Positions 1 to 6,640 of a stretch of 37,949 nt of DNA are shown piece by piece. Position numbers and translations under genes: made by a program. The DNA is taken from the NCBI GenBank assembly GCA_026397405.1, contig JAPLUW010000002.1, positions 104,214 through 142,162 on the forward strand, in the 5' to 3' direction. The notes under the pieces were generated by a model, which made no database searches, had not been told where the DNA came from, and saw only the letters and a program-made list of their open reading frames with translations. Positions within the stretch are counted from its first letter, which is position 1. Every line of letters starts with the position of its first letter. This DNA is from Candidatus Adlerbacteria bacterium (GTDB lineage Bacteria > Patescibacteriota > Minisyncoccia > Phycocordibacterales > SBAW01).

Positions 1-403
1 TGGTGTTTAGGTCCGTGTTTACGGGGCGCAGCAGCGGCACCACCTCCCCGCCGTGGGTAAACGTAATGCTCCCAAAAAATGGAATAAAGTCGAACAGGTT
101 TGACGTGCCTATAAAAAGAAAAATGGTGACAATAAACGGGAAGAATTTCAGCGCGCGCTGGCGGCTGCCAAAAATATCTTCCATATATTTAATAACAAAT
201 TCGAACAAAAATTCGAAAAAGTTTTGTACAGGCCCCGGAATAAGGGTTGGGTTGCGGCCGACAAACACAGCCACAATTACCAGGGTGAGAAGTACAACAA
301 TAGAGGAAACGAGCGTGTTGGTAATAGGCACGCCAAACACAGTTCCTAGGCGCTCTGCGGCGAGCGCTATGTGCAGTCCCTGGTCCATACTGATATTTTG
401 CAT
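1..403 (-). CDS. atpB: ATP synthase F0 subunit a, 5' part (truncated by window edge)
   Basis: The minus strand encodes the N-terminal 134 residues of the membrane subunit that forms the proton half-channels of the F1F0 ATP synthase. The visible protein starts MQNISMDQGLHIALAAERLG, has a first membrane helix around residues 30-50, then the family segment PGPVQNFFEFLFEFV and ends at the window edge with LLRPVNTDLNT, the conserved run before the helix that lines the channel. The catalytic C-terminal half, including the essential arginine, lies outside the window, as presumably do the other atp genes. The start is uncertain: ATG at 403 or the in-frame ATG at 388 (MDQGLH), and neither has a Shine-Dalgarno. 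It is divergent from the lipoprotein gene at 443, with only 39 bases between the two starts. Confidence 0.9.
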   Translation of the reverse strand, partial: MQNISMDQGLHIALAAERLGTVFGVPITNTLVSSIVVLLTLVIVAVFVGRNPTLIPGPVQNFFEFLFEFVIKYMEDIFGSRQRALKFFPFIVTIFLFIGTSNLFDFIPFFGSITFTHGGEVVPLLRPVNTDLNT

Positions 404-442
404 GATATCATAAGGAAAACGTACGGGAAAGATATATTATTT

Positions 443-961
443 ATGGCAAAAATTATTCTATCTCTCTTCCTTATAGCAGCACTTGGCGGGTGTGTGGCAG
501 TTGCAGCACACGACACTGCACCGGGCGATATTCTGTATCCATTTAAAATTGACGTGACAGAGCGCATAGAACATCTCCTTGCCTTTTCGCCTTCTGCACA
601 AGCAGACTTGGCGGTATACCTTGCAGACGCACGGTTACAAGAAATAGGCTTGCTTGTTTCAACGGGCCTACTCACTTCGGAGACCTCGGTCAAACTTATA
701 GGTGCATTTGACACAGAGGCTGCGCGCGCAGCAACACTGGTAGGCAAGCTGCACGCAGCCGGCGACCTTTTAAACGCGTCACGTAATGCTGAAAAATTTC
801 AAACAGAGCTCGGGACACGCATTGCAGAATTTTCGAGCGTTAACACAGAAGGTTTAGCAGCCATGCAAACACTGCTTACTCCTATTATTGCCCACGTACA
901 AGGCACCCTCGACACTGTCTCTGCGCTAAACGGCACTATTGAAGGAGGCACAACAAAATAA
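443..961 (+). CDS. DUF5667-like lipoprotein
   Basis: This 172-residue protein begins with a lipoprotein signal, MAKIILSLFLIAALGGC, whose lipobox LGGC predicts lipidation at Cys17. The mature part starts with a segment typical of DUF5667 proteins (DILYPFKIDVTERIE, then SPSAQADLAVYLADARLQE), a helical family of unknown function in bacterial envelope proteins. I chose ATG 443 rather than upstream in-frame ATGs because it places the signal peptide at the N terminus. The AT-rich stretch gatatattat lies directly before it, so the message may be leaderless. No terminator is visible between its stop and the converging tRNA-Pro gene. Family assignment is from memory of the motif. Confidence 0.75.
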   Translation: MAKIILSLFLIAALGGCVAVAAHDTAPGDILYPFKIDVTERIEHLLAFSPSAQADLAVYLADARLQEIGLLVSTGLLTSETSVKLIGAFDTEAARAATLVGKLHAAGDLLNASRNAEKFQTELGTRIAEFSSVNTEGLAAMQTLLTPIIAHVQGTLDTVSALNGTIEGGTTK

Positions 962-979
962 ATAGTTTCCAAAACTTAG

Positions 980-1050
980 TCGGGGTGCCGAGAATCGAAC
1001 TCGGGTCTTACGAACCCGAATCGTATGTAATACCTCTATACAACACCCCG
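980..1050 (-). tRNA. tRNA-Pro (anticodon CGG)
   Basis: The minus strand folds as a 71-base cloverleaf. The acceptor stem is CGGGGTG with CACCCCG and discriminator A. The anticodon stem is TACGA/TCGTA around loop TTCGGGT, giving anticodon CGG for proline codon CCG. The T arm is CCGAG TTCGATT CTCGG. The D stem is short, with three clear pairs (GTA/TAC). The C1-G72 pair is typical of bacterial tRNA-Pro. The 3' CCA is not encoded; the genome continues CTA. Confidence 0.93.
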
Positions 1051-1074
1051 ACAAAGCTTTTGAACTCCGCCCAA

Positions 1075-1083
1075 ACTATAGCA
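1075..1083 (-). promoter_or_regulatory. extended -10 promoter for tRNA-Pro
   Basis: On the minus strand this reads TGCTATAGT, an extended -10 box 24 bases upstream of the mature tRNA 5' end. The same motif precedes many protein genes in this window. There is no clear -35 box. Confidence 0.6.
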
Positions 1084-1096
1084 AAAGTTTTCCCCA

Positions 1097-1124
1097 TTGC
1101 ACATATTTATTTGCAGCATATGCT
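1097..1124 (+). promoter_or_regulatory. -35/-10 promoter of the 38-residue membrane protein gene
   Basis: TTGCAC (1097-1102) and TATGCT (1119-1124) are separated by 16 bases. A start near 1131 would give a leader of about 25 bases that ends in the strong Shine-Dalgarno GAGGAGGG (1143-1150). Confidence 0.5.
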
Positions 1125-1155
1125 TGAGAGTAGAACTGAACAGAGGAGGGATGCG

Positions 1156-1272
1156 ATGTTCGTCTGGAACTTCTTAGCTCGCCACTCTGGGGAAATCAGG
1201 GTCCTCTGCATATGTGGCTACATTTTATTTATACTAGCCCTTCTGGTCACCGCCCCACACAAACTCGAATAG
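1156..1272 (+). CDS. 38-residue single-span membrane protein, unknown function
   Basis: A short gene supported by a full expression signature: a promoter at 1097-1124, Shine-Dalgarno GAGGAGGG five bases before ATG 1156, and an intrinsic terminator right after the stop. The product starts MFVWNFLARHSGEIRVLC and has one hydrophobic helix, roughly residues 16-33 (VLCICGYILFILALLV), followed by a short charged tail. I do not recognise a family. The upstream in-frame extension would run through the tRNA-Pro gene and is rejected. It resembles the 42-residue gene at 5288-5416 in size, layout and signal strength, although the sequences do not obviously match. Confidence 0.62.
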   Translation: MFVWNFLARHSGEIRVLCICGYILFILALLVTAPHKLE

Positions 1273-1287
1273 CTACGACCAAACACA

Positions 1288-1319
1288 GCCGCCCCTATTT
1301 CTCCTGTGGGCGGCTTTTT
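1288..1319 (+). terminator. intrinsic terminator after the 38-residue gene
   Basis: GCCGCCC (1288-1294) pairs with GGGCGGC (1308-1314), followed by TTTTTC. It lies in the 49-base gap before the converging copCD stop and may partly serve both strands. Confidence 0.85.
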
Positions 1320-1321
1320 CT

Positions 1322-4135
1322 TTATTCTACTTTTACGGTAAATGCAGTTGGCACTACTACCCCACCTACTTTAAATTCGCCCCATACGGTGTAGGTACCC
1401 TCTGTAGGGAAAATAAGATGCGCCTCCACTGTAGGGCCAAACTGTGCAGGCACGTTCATCATCGCCTTCATGCTGTGTGTAACTTGGCCATTTTTTATAA
1501 CGATCGGCGGCAGTGGGGTGCCGGGTGGATGGATCTCGCCGTGCAGGTGCAGAAAGTTTGAAAAGTCGTTTTTAACAACCGAAATATGCATCGCGGCCGA
1601 AAGATATTGCTCCAAATTTGTAACCGGCACACTGTCTTTGGTAATTGTGTACTGCAGCGTCACCACCTCGCCGGCAATAGGCAGCGCGTATTTAAGTGAC
1701 ACGTCATAGCCACCAAATGTCGCGCTTGCCCGATATGTTTTAGGCTGCGCCTGTTGCGCGGGAGTGCCTGCTACTGTCACTGTAAATTGTTTTGACTCGA
1801 GCGTAAGGCCATGCGCGTAGTCGACAGACACTAGATAGTCTCCGGCTTTTTTAAATGTATAGGCAAAGTTGAAACTTGAATTTTTAATTTCTGTATCTGT
1901 AAGAGGTACATGGTCGTCCGCGTGTATGTGCGCAAATTCTGTTTCGTCTTTGCTTACAATTACCATATGCAGCAACTTGTCCATGTCGACAAAGAGCGTC
2001 GCTGGCGTACCGTCGGCATTTTTTAGCGTGACGTTTAATTTTGCAGGTACTCCCGCAACTAGCCGCGCGGGGGTTGTTTGCAACTGCACGACTGCAGGCC
2101 CGAGTCCACGCACATAGTCATATTCCCGCTGGTCGGGAAACAGATACATAAAGTTGCCCATCCCCCACATGCAGCCTTCGGTCGGCTGCATAGCAAGCGC
2201 GGCACCCGCGCGCGTAGGTAACATCACATGCCACAGGTTGCCATCGCTTTCGCACTGCGCCTTAAACGGGTTGGTACTACCCGTTGCCGCAATCCCCACT
2301 GTAAGAACAAGGCCTGCACAAAAAACTAAAGCGAACCCTCCTGCTGTTTGTCCAAATGGATATCGACCCACCAGCAATACAGGCACACTTTCACGTGTGG
2401 AAAAATATAGCAGCACAAGCCCGAACGCGCCGGCAGCAAGGGCTATCAATACAATACAGGCGGTAAAGAAGTCGAATGTGCGCGCACTCTCCCAGCCCGG
2501 CGGCGAGTCAAACGCATTTTTTGGAATAGTAAAAGTGACGTGCCCGTCATAGGCCCCCGTTTGTGGCGCAGCAATATCTACAGCAAACGGTCCAACTCCT
2601 GTTAGTAGCAACTCGGGAAAGACGTATCCACCCTCCCAGCGTTTAGCAAGCTCGATACTTTGCGGCCCAGTAGGTGTGTTTGTGTCTTCCACTGTAAGTG
2701 TTGGCACCCCGAGCGATGCATGCCCTCCTTTTTCAGTAAGTAAAAGCATACCGTCTTCATATATGTCTTTTTGCAACGCAAGCGTAAGCCCTTGGTCAGT
2801 TGCCGAATATACCGGCGTGTGTGGCTGTGCAAACGGTGGCGGGGTGACAGTCGCAAGAGCCGAAAAATAAATAACTAAAAGCGCGCACGCAAGTTCGGCG
2901 GCAAATGTCAGAGGCATGTACCTGGCAAACAACTCGTCTCGCCACAGGCGAGCGCAGACATGGTATGCACGGAAACAAACAACTAACATAGCGGCAGTTA
3001 TAAGCTGCATAAACACACTGCCCCACTGCATGGTAAAAATATTTTCAAAACTCTTAAGGTGCAGCCACACCAAATACGACGAAGTTAGGGACAGTGCAAC
3101 AAAATTTATACCAAGCAATACAAAAGCACACGGCAACAACTCCATCAAAAAACTCCTCAGCCGTGCAGATACTGCAAACACGCACAAAAATAAAAGTATG
3201 CCGAACCACAGGTCTTTTTCTATCACCTGGAAAAAATTTACCGCAATTGAAAAACTGGTATGGAACGGGTTGGCAGCAACATGGCTAATGACCGCACGCC
3301 AGTAAGCAAACACGCACATCAAAGCAAGTAGTGCGCCTTCTTGCCAGGTAAACGCTAGAGAGTTCCATATCTTTTTTCTAAAGCAAACAAAGAGAACGCA
3401 CACTGCAGCTACTATCGCCATCCTATATATAGTTGCCATACCTGCAACAGTGCCCATATACAGTGGGAAAGCGATAGCAAACGGCACAGAGGTGAGCGTG
3501 GCAAGCTCTCCTGCTTTTACCACCAACTGCAACAAGCCTCCTATAAGCCCGAATGCAACCCCAACATACAAAAAGTTTTTATAGTACTTTTCTACAGTGC
3601 GCCGCTCGTCTTTAAAGCGTGCAGTGCGCAACAGTGGCCGTATACAAAAAATAAAAAGTAACAACGCAGCCCATATAACCCCATCACCCATAAGTTCAAG
3701 TGTAGAAAAAACTGCTTCAGGGGTCGCACTAACATCAACAACTTCTACAGTGGACGAGTTTGCCGCACCGGCAGACTGGCCTTTTCCTACGACAAATGCG
3801 TACGCTCCTTTAGTAAAATGTCCGTCATCGGCAGACACCGCAGACCATGACACGAGATACCTTCCTACCCCGTCATTTTTTACTAGCACAGAGAGCACGC
3901 GCGCATCATCCCGTGCGATGCGCGCAGCTTCCTGTGACACTACTTCTCCCGCGGGGCCGGTAACTACAATAGCGCTTGCGTGTGGGTCTACATGCTCGCT
4001 GAAGTGCACAACAACCTCTGCCGGAGCATTTTCAACCACCGCAGAAGACTCCGGCGTAGTTTGAGTCGGTGTAGCATGAGCACTTGCACATATAGGTACA
4101 AGCGCGAGCAGCGCAATAAATACATACCGGCGCAT
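1322..4135 (-). CDS. CopC-CopD fusion with two extra extracytoplasmic domains
   Basis: This 937-residue envelope protein has a signal peptide ending CASA, so the mature chain starts HATPTQTTPESS. It then has a CopC-like beta domain to about residue 120, ending SADDGHFTKGAYAF, the CopC signature region. A block of about eight membrane helices (roughly 145-430) matches CopD-type copper-transport membrane proteins. An extracytoplasmic stretch, two more helices near 555-625, and two C-terminal His-containing beta domains follow (AHIHADDH near 730; FLHLHGEIHPPG near 875). These last resemble YtkA-like domains. CopC/CopD proteins handle copper in the envelope; metal specificity here is inferred. 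It is the last gene of the operon, five bases after the preceding stop. A near-perfect hairpin lies inside it at 2169-2191. Confidence 0.8.
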   Translation of the reverse strand: MRRYVFIALLALVPICASAHATPTQTTPESSAVVENAPAEVVVHFSEHVDPHASAIVVTGPAGEVVSQEAARIARDDARVLSVLVKNDGVGRYLVSWSAVSADDGHFTKGAYAFVVGKGQSAGAANSSTVEVVDVSATPEAVFSTLELMGDGVIWAALLLFIFCIRPLLRTARFKDERRTVEKYYKNFLYVGVAFGLIGGLLQLVVKAGELATLTSVPFAIAFPLYMGTVAGMATIYRMAIVAAVCVLFVCFRKKIWNSLAFTWQEGALLALMCVFAYWRAVISHVAANPFHTSFSIAVNFFQVIEKDLWFGILLFLCVFAVSARLRSFLMELLPCAFVLLGINFVALSLTSSYLVWLHLKSFENIFTMQWGSVFMQLITAAMLVVCFRAYHVCARLWRDELFARYMPLTFAAELACALLVIYFSALATVTPPPFAQPHTPVYSATDQGLTLALQKDIYEDGMLLLTEKGGHASLGVPTLTVEDTNTPTGPQSIELAKRWEGGYVFPELLLTGVGPFAVDIAAPQTGAYDGHVTFTIPKNAFDSPPGWESARTFDFFTACIVLIALAAGAFGLVLLYFSTRESVPVLLVGRYPFGQTAGGFALVFCAGLVLTVGIAATGSTNPFKAQCESDGNLWHVMLPTRAGAALAMQPTEGCMWGMGNFMYLFPDQREYDYVRGLGPAVVQLQTTPARLVAGVPAKLNVTLKNADGTPATLFVDMDKLLHMVIVSKDETEFAHIHADDHVPLTDTEIKNSSFNFAYTFKKAGDYLVSVDYAHGLTLESKQFTVTVAGTPAQQAQPKTYRASATFGGYDVSLKYALPIAGEVVTLQYTITKDSVPVTNLEQYLSAAMHISVVKNDFSNFLHLHGEIHPPGTPLPPIVIKNGQVTHSMKAMMNVPAQFGPTVEAHLIFPTEGTYTVWGEFKVGGVVVPTAFTVKVE
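2169..2191. repeat. in-frame hairpin inside copCD
   Basis: ATGCAGCC (2169-2176) and GGCTGCAT (2184-2191) form a perfect 8-base-pair stem around a 7-base loop. It codes for MQPTEGCM. The loop-side sequence TTCGGTCGG also occurs in the hairpin pair in the FAD oxidase gene at 24683-24704. Confidence 0.45.
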
Positions 4136-4140
4136 ACGGT

Positions 4141-4824
4141 CTAGTGTTTGCGGCGAGACACAGCGAGCCCGAGCGCAAGTACACCAAGTGCAATAGCAAC
4201 ATAGCTGTACGTACGTGCGCTACCGACATCACCTGCAAGTGAGTGTATTGATGTAGAAGGTTCAGGAAATCCTAAACTTTCTTTACTCATCGGGCAACCA
4301 AAACCACCCGACTTCATTGTCTGCATAACTCCACCGCCAAGGTCGTGGTGCGTAGTGTCGTCTGCAGCCTTTGTTGCACCTTCAGGCAAACAGGTAAACG
4401 TTACATCGATAGCATTTCCATCTACCGTTCCAAAGAAACGATACGAAAGTGTCGTGGCAACTGTTGGGTAAAATGCCGCTGCATAGGCACCTGGTATGTC
4501 ATATTGGGGCTTCAGCGCAAATATTTTCTTTTGATTTCCTGCAGATATTTCTACCTTGAGTGTCTGATCTAGACCAGCCACCGGAGCGGCGGTTGCTGCA
4601 GGGCCGTCCATGTCGCCGTCGGCAGACATTGTTGCCATTCCGGCACCTTTTGTAACAGTAAGGTCCACTCCCGACTTGTCGTCGACAACAAGTGGTTCAT
4701 TAAGCGAACCAACAGTAAACGTATATGTGCTTTTCCCGATAGTGAACATTGCGTGTTGGTGCGCACTTGCGATAAACGGTACTAACAGCACCAACATAGG
4801 CGCTATAACTAGATATTTTTTCAT
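4141..4824 (-). CDS. envelope protein with C-terminal membrane anchor, metal operon
   Basis: A 227-residue secreted protein. It has an N-terminal signal peptide (MKKYLVIAPMLVLLVPFIASA) that leaves a mature His-rich start HQHAMF, a beta-rich middle of unknown family, and a C-terminal helix YSYVAIALGVLALGLAV followed by SRRKH, which should anchor it in the membrane with the body outside. It is the middle gene of a three-gene minus-strand operon ending in the CopC-CopD fusion, so a role in envelope metal handling is likely but inferred from context. A possible -10 (TAAACT) lies five bases before the start, and no Shine-Dalgarno is visible. I do not recognise the family. Confidence 0.72.
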   Translation of the reverse strand: MKKYLVIAPMLVLLVPFIASAHQHAMFTIGKSTYTFTVGSLNEPLVVDDKSGVDLTVTKGAGMATMSADGDMDGPAATAAPVAGLDQTLKVEISAGNQKKIFALKPQYDIPGAYAAAFYPTVATTLSYRFFGTVDGNAIDVTFTCLPEGATKAADDTTHHDLGGGVMQTMKSGGFGCPMSKESLGFPEPSTSIHSLAGDVGSARTYSYVAIALGVLALGLAVSRRKH

Positions 4825-4869
4825 TGGATAGTTTACTTCTGATACACGAATAAAAACACTGTTCGTATA

Positions 4870-5190
4870 TCAACGAAACTTTCTATATTTGGCAATGCCT
4901 CGCCGTGCATGTATACGCCGCGCGTCACGGGCCTCTATACCGACAGGTACAAACAGCTGCAGGCAATATATGCCGACTATAAAAATACTTACTATAAAAA
5001 GCTCGACTGCCGCAGTAACTAAAAATTTATCTTCATGCTGCATCGCGCTGTGCAGGCTGCCCCAAATGATTTCAGTTGACGAATGCTCGTGGTCGCCGTC
5101 GTCATGCGGGATAACTGCGTGTGCAAGCCCACCGACACACAGCACTAACACAAGTGCAAAAGCCAATAAACTGTTCCCCACCCTAAACAT
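4870..5190 (-). CDS. small His-rich membrane protein, first gene of metal operon
   Basis: A 106-residue protein with a hydrophobic N-terminal segment (LLAFALVLVLCVGGLAHA), a short His/Asp-rich stretch HDDGDHEHS at about residues 29-37 that could bind metal, a second helix around 60-82 (AAVELFIVSIFIVGIYCLQ), and a very basic C-terminal tail. It leads the operon that continues with 4141-4824 and the CopC-CopD fusion. An extended -10 promoter sits exactly six bases before its ATG, with no Shine-Dalgarno, suggesting a leaderless message. No family was recognised; a metal-related role is inferred from the His cluster and the neighbours. Confidence 0.7.
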   Translation of the reverse strand: MFRVGNSLLAFALVLVLCVGGLAHAVIPHDDGDHEHSSTEIIWGSLHSAMQHEDKFLVTAAVELFIVSIFIVGIYCLQLFVPVGIEARDARRIHARRGIAKYRKFR

Positions 5191-5196
5191 GTAGGT

Positions 5197-5205
5197 AGTA
5201 TAGCA
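5197..5205 (-). promoter_or_regulatory. extended -10 promoter of the metal operon (leaderless type)
   Basis: The minus strand reads TGCTATACT, then ACCTAC, then the ATG of the gene ending at 5190. A -10 box ending six bases before the start codon places the transcription start at or next to the ATG. Confidence 0.7.
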
Positions 5206-5220
5206 GGGGGTTTGAGCTAT

Positions 5221-5263
5221 AGAAAAAGAAAATCCTCCAGGCAGCCGAAGCTACTAGGAGGAT
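5221..5263 (-). terminator. intrinsic terminator of the 42-residue gene
   Basis: On the minus strand ATCCTCC pairs with GGAGGAT (plus positions 5257-5263 and 5232-5238) around an inner stem with a TTCG tetraloop, followed by a T-rich run (5221-5231). Confidence 0.85.
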
Positions 5264-5287
5264 ATTACCAGGCCAGCCAGCAACAGC

Positions 5288-5416
5288 TTACATTTTTGCG
5301 GCGTCGGCTTTAATTTTTGCAACATTGCGGTCGATTGTAGCCATGTCGCGAAGTTGCCTGATGAAGAAGAAAGCTCCTACCAGGCATCCAAAAATAACAA
5401 CAGCCCACTCGAACAT
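5288..5416 (-). CDS. 42-residue single-span membrane protein, unknown function
   Basis: The start at ATG 5416 is fixed by Shine-Dalgarno AAGGAGAG (plus 5423-5430), so the upstream in-frame extension to 5479 is rejected. The product starts MFEWAVVIFGCLVGAFFFIR, one membrane helix over about residues 4-20, and continues with a charged, probably helical tail ending KIKADAAKM. It is a stand-alone unit with a consensus TTGACA promoter, a leader of about 50 bases holding a small hairpin (GCACA/TGTGC), and a strong terminator. The small size and high-grade signals suggest an abundant transcript. No family was recognised; small membrane regulators and toxin-like peptides look similar, but nothing here supports either. 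Confidence 0.65.
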   Translation of the reverse strand: MFEWAVVIFGCLVGAFFFIRQLRDMATIDRNVAKIKADAAKM

Positions 5417-5468
5417 AAGGGACTCTCCTTCGGTTAAAACATGCACAAACTTAATGTGCGTTCGAGAT

Positions 5469-5498
5469 ATATTTTGCACAAAAATACTAATTTGTCAA
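5469..5498 (-). promoter_or_regulatory. consensus -35 promoter of the 42-residue gene
   Basis: The minus strand has a perfect TTGACA (plus 5493-5498). The -10 is an AT-rich run with the best candidate AAATAT (5469-5474) at an 18-base spacing. The exact -10 register is uncertain. Confidence 0.6.
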
Positions 5499-5518
5499 CC
5501 TTGAGATATTGAACTGAT

Positions 5519-5556
5519 GGAAAAGAAAAGGCCCTACAGAGTTTCCCCTGCAGGGC
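5519..5556 (-). terminator. intrinsic terminator of the 187-residue gene
   Basis: On the minus strand GCCCTGCAG and CTGTAGGGC (plus 5548-5556 and 5531-5539) form a 9-base stem with one mismatch, followed by CTTTTCTTTTCC. Confidence 0.85.
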
Positions 5557-5582
5557 ACCGGAAGTCCGGATTTGGTTGAAGC

Positions 5583-6146
5583 CTAGTCGGTGAGTTTGTA
5601 TTTCTCGGCCTTCTCCGTCGCATGGATTATGGTCAGTTTGCCGACGCGATACCGATCCACGAGCTTTGCCTTCTCCAGCTCTCCAACCTTCTCGTGCAAG
5701 TGAGAGAGGTCCATGTAGGCCATGTGACCGAGCTCAAGCATCTTCTGCTTCAGCTCGTACGACGAGAGGCCGTCACGCGAGTCGCTCACAAGCGAGAGCA
5801 AATCTCGGTTCTCCTTAGTGGCCAAGGCCACTTCAGGTTCGATGCTGTCGTTCGGGTGTTGGAGAAGCGCCCCCAGCACCCGGGTCAGCGCCCTCAACTC
5901 GGCTTCGACGTGCTCCAAGCTCTGGATGCCCTTGTCGGGACCATTCTTGGTTGCAAGCACGGACCATGCCGTTTCAACCGCATGGAAAATAGCGTCGGCC
6001 GTCCCCTCATCGCGATCGATGGCTTGCACGACGATGGTGTCAGCAAGGACGTTCAGGTCCTTTTCAACACCTTCGAAGTCGCCAATACCTCCCTTACGGC
6101 TGATGTCGGCAACAAGCCCTGTAACAAAACTAACTGCGTCTGTCAT
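5583..6146 (-). CDS. 187-residue cytosolic protein with possible winged-helix C terminus
   Basis: The protein starts MTDAVSFVTGLVADISRKGG and has no signal peptide or membrane helix. The N-terminal two thirds look all-helical. The C-terminal part, from about residue 125 (SSYELKQKMLELG ... HLHEKVGELEKAKLVDRYRV), has the helix-helix-strand spacing of a winged-helix DNA-binding domain, close to PadR/MarR-type ends; this is a pattern guess only. The start is fixed by Shine-Dalgarno AAGGAG (plus 6154-6159), seven bases from the ATG. It is a monocistronic unit with its own promoter and terminator. It uses AAG, GAG and GCC codons more than the core genes around it, which could mean a different origin or expression class. 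Confidence 0.7.
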   Translation of the reverse strand: MTDAVSFVTGLVADISRKGGIGDFEGVEKDLNVLADTIVVQAIDRDEGTADAIFHAVETAWSVLATKNGPDKGIQSLEHVEAELRALTRVLGALLQHPNDSIEPEVALATKENRDLLSLVSDSRDGLSSYELKQKMLELGHMAYMDLSHLHEKVGELEKAKLVDRYRVGKLTIIHATEKAEKYKLTD

Positions 6147-6182
6147 TTTCCGGCTCCTTAATTGCCGTTACTTTCGTAGCAG

Positions 6183-6210
6183 ACTATACAATATTAAAAT
6201 AAAAAATCAA
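6183..6210 (-). promoter_or_regulatory. -35/-10 promoter of the 187-residue gene
   Basis: On the minus strand TTGATT (plus 6205-6210), a 16-base spacer and TATAGT (plus 6183-6188) precede a leader of about 30 bases that contains the Shine-Dalgarno. It lies just downstream of tRNA-Ala. Confidence 0.6.
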
Positions 6211-6216
6211 GATTTG

Positions 6217-6289
6217 TGGACCCTACCGGGATCGAACCGGTCGCCTCCTCATTGCAAATGAGGCGCTCTACCAAATGAGCTAAGGGCCC
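6217..6289 (-). tRNA. tRNA-Ala (anticodon TGC)
   Basis: A complete 73-base cloverleaf on the minus strand. The acceptor stem GGGCCCT/AGGGTCC contains the G3-U70 pair that marks alanine tRNAs. The anticodon arm is CCTCA TTTGCAA TGAGG, anticodon TGC. The T arm is ACCGG TTCGATC CCGGT. CCA is not encoded. Its 5' end at 6289 directly abuts the stop codon of phhB, so it is almost certainly processed from the ddl-phhB transcript. Confidence 0.97.
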
Positions 6290-6622
6290 TTACTTTATTT
6301 CATCTATCTTCGCTGCAACAATGAAGTCGTTTTCGGACAACCCGCCTATTGCGTGCGTCATCAATTCTACCCCAACACTGCCGTATGACACAGTCATGTC
6401 CGGGTGGTGGCCTGCTTCTTCGGCAATAGCGGCAACTTTGTTTACAAACTCCATCGTTTTTTTGAAGTTCGCAAAGACAAAACTTTTTGCCAACAAGCCT
6501 GCACCGTCTACCAATGACCATTCTTCATCTAGCTCGGGCATATATGCCTCTGCCTCTGCATGCGTCAGCGGCGGGACGCCACCTTCGCACGGGATACACT
6601 TTTTTTCTGACAGTTTACTCAT
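6290..6622 (-). CDS. phhB: pterin-4a-carbinolamine dehydratase family protein
   Basis: The 110-residue product fits the small PCD/DCoH family, which dehydrates 4a-hydroxytetrahydropterin. The family core is visible: EEAGHHPDMTVSYGSVGVEL has the two catalytic histidines and aspartate of the HHPD motif, followed by THAIGGLSENDF. Length is normal for the family. In bacteria with no aromatic amino acid hydroxylase the substrate is unclear, and none is seen here. The gene follows ddl by 18 bases, has only a weak possible Shine-Dalgarno (AGGG), and its TAA is directly followed by the first base of tRNA-Ala, so gene and tRNA probably share a transcript. Confidence 0.9.
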   Translation of the reverse strand: MSKLSEKKCIPCEGGVPPLTHAEAEAYMPELDEEWSLVDGAGLLAKSFVFANFKKTMEFVNKVAAIAEEAGHHPDMTVSYGSVGVELMTHAIGGLSENDFIVAAKIDEIK

Positions 6623-6640
6623 AGTGCCCTGAAAAACAGA

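Noticed and set aside
985-1272. Longer 95-codon version of the small gene at 1156-1272
   Set aside because: The first part runs through tRNA-Pro on the other strand; the strong Shine-Dalgarno supports ATG 1156.
5417-5479. N-terminal extension of the 42-residue protein to 5479
   Set aside because: It would cover the predicted leader and part of the -10 region, and the Shine-Dalgarno fits ATG 5416.
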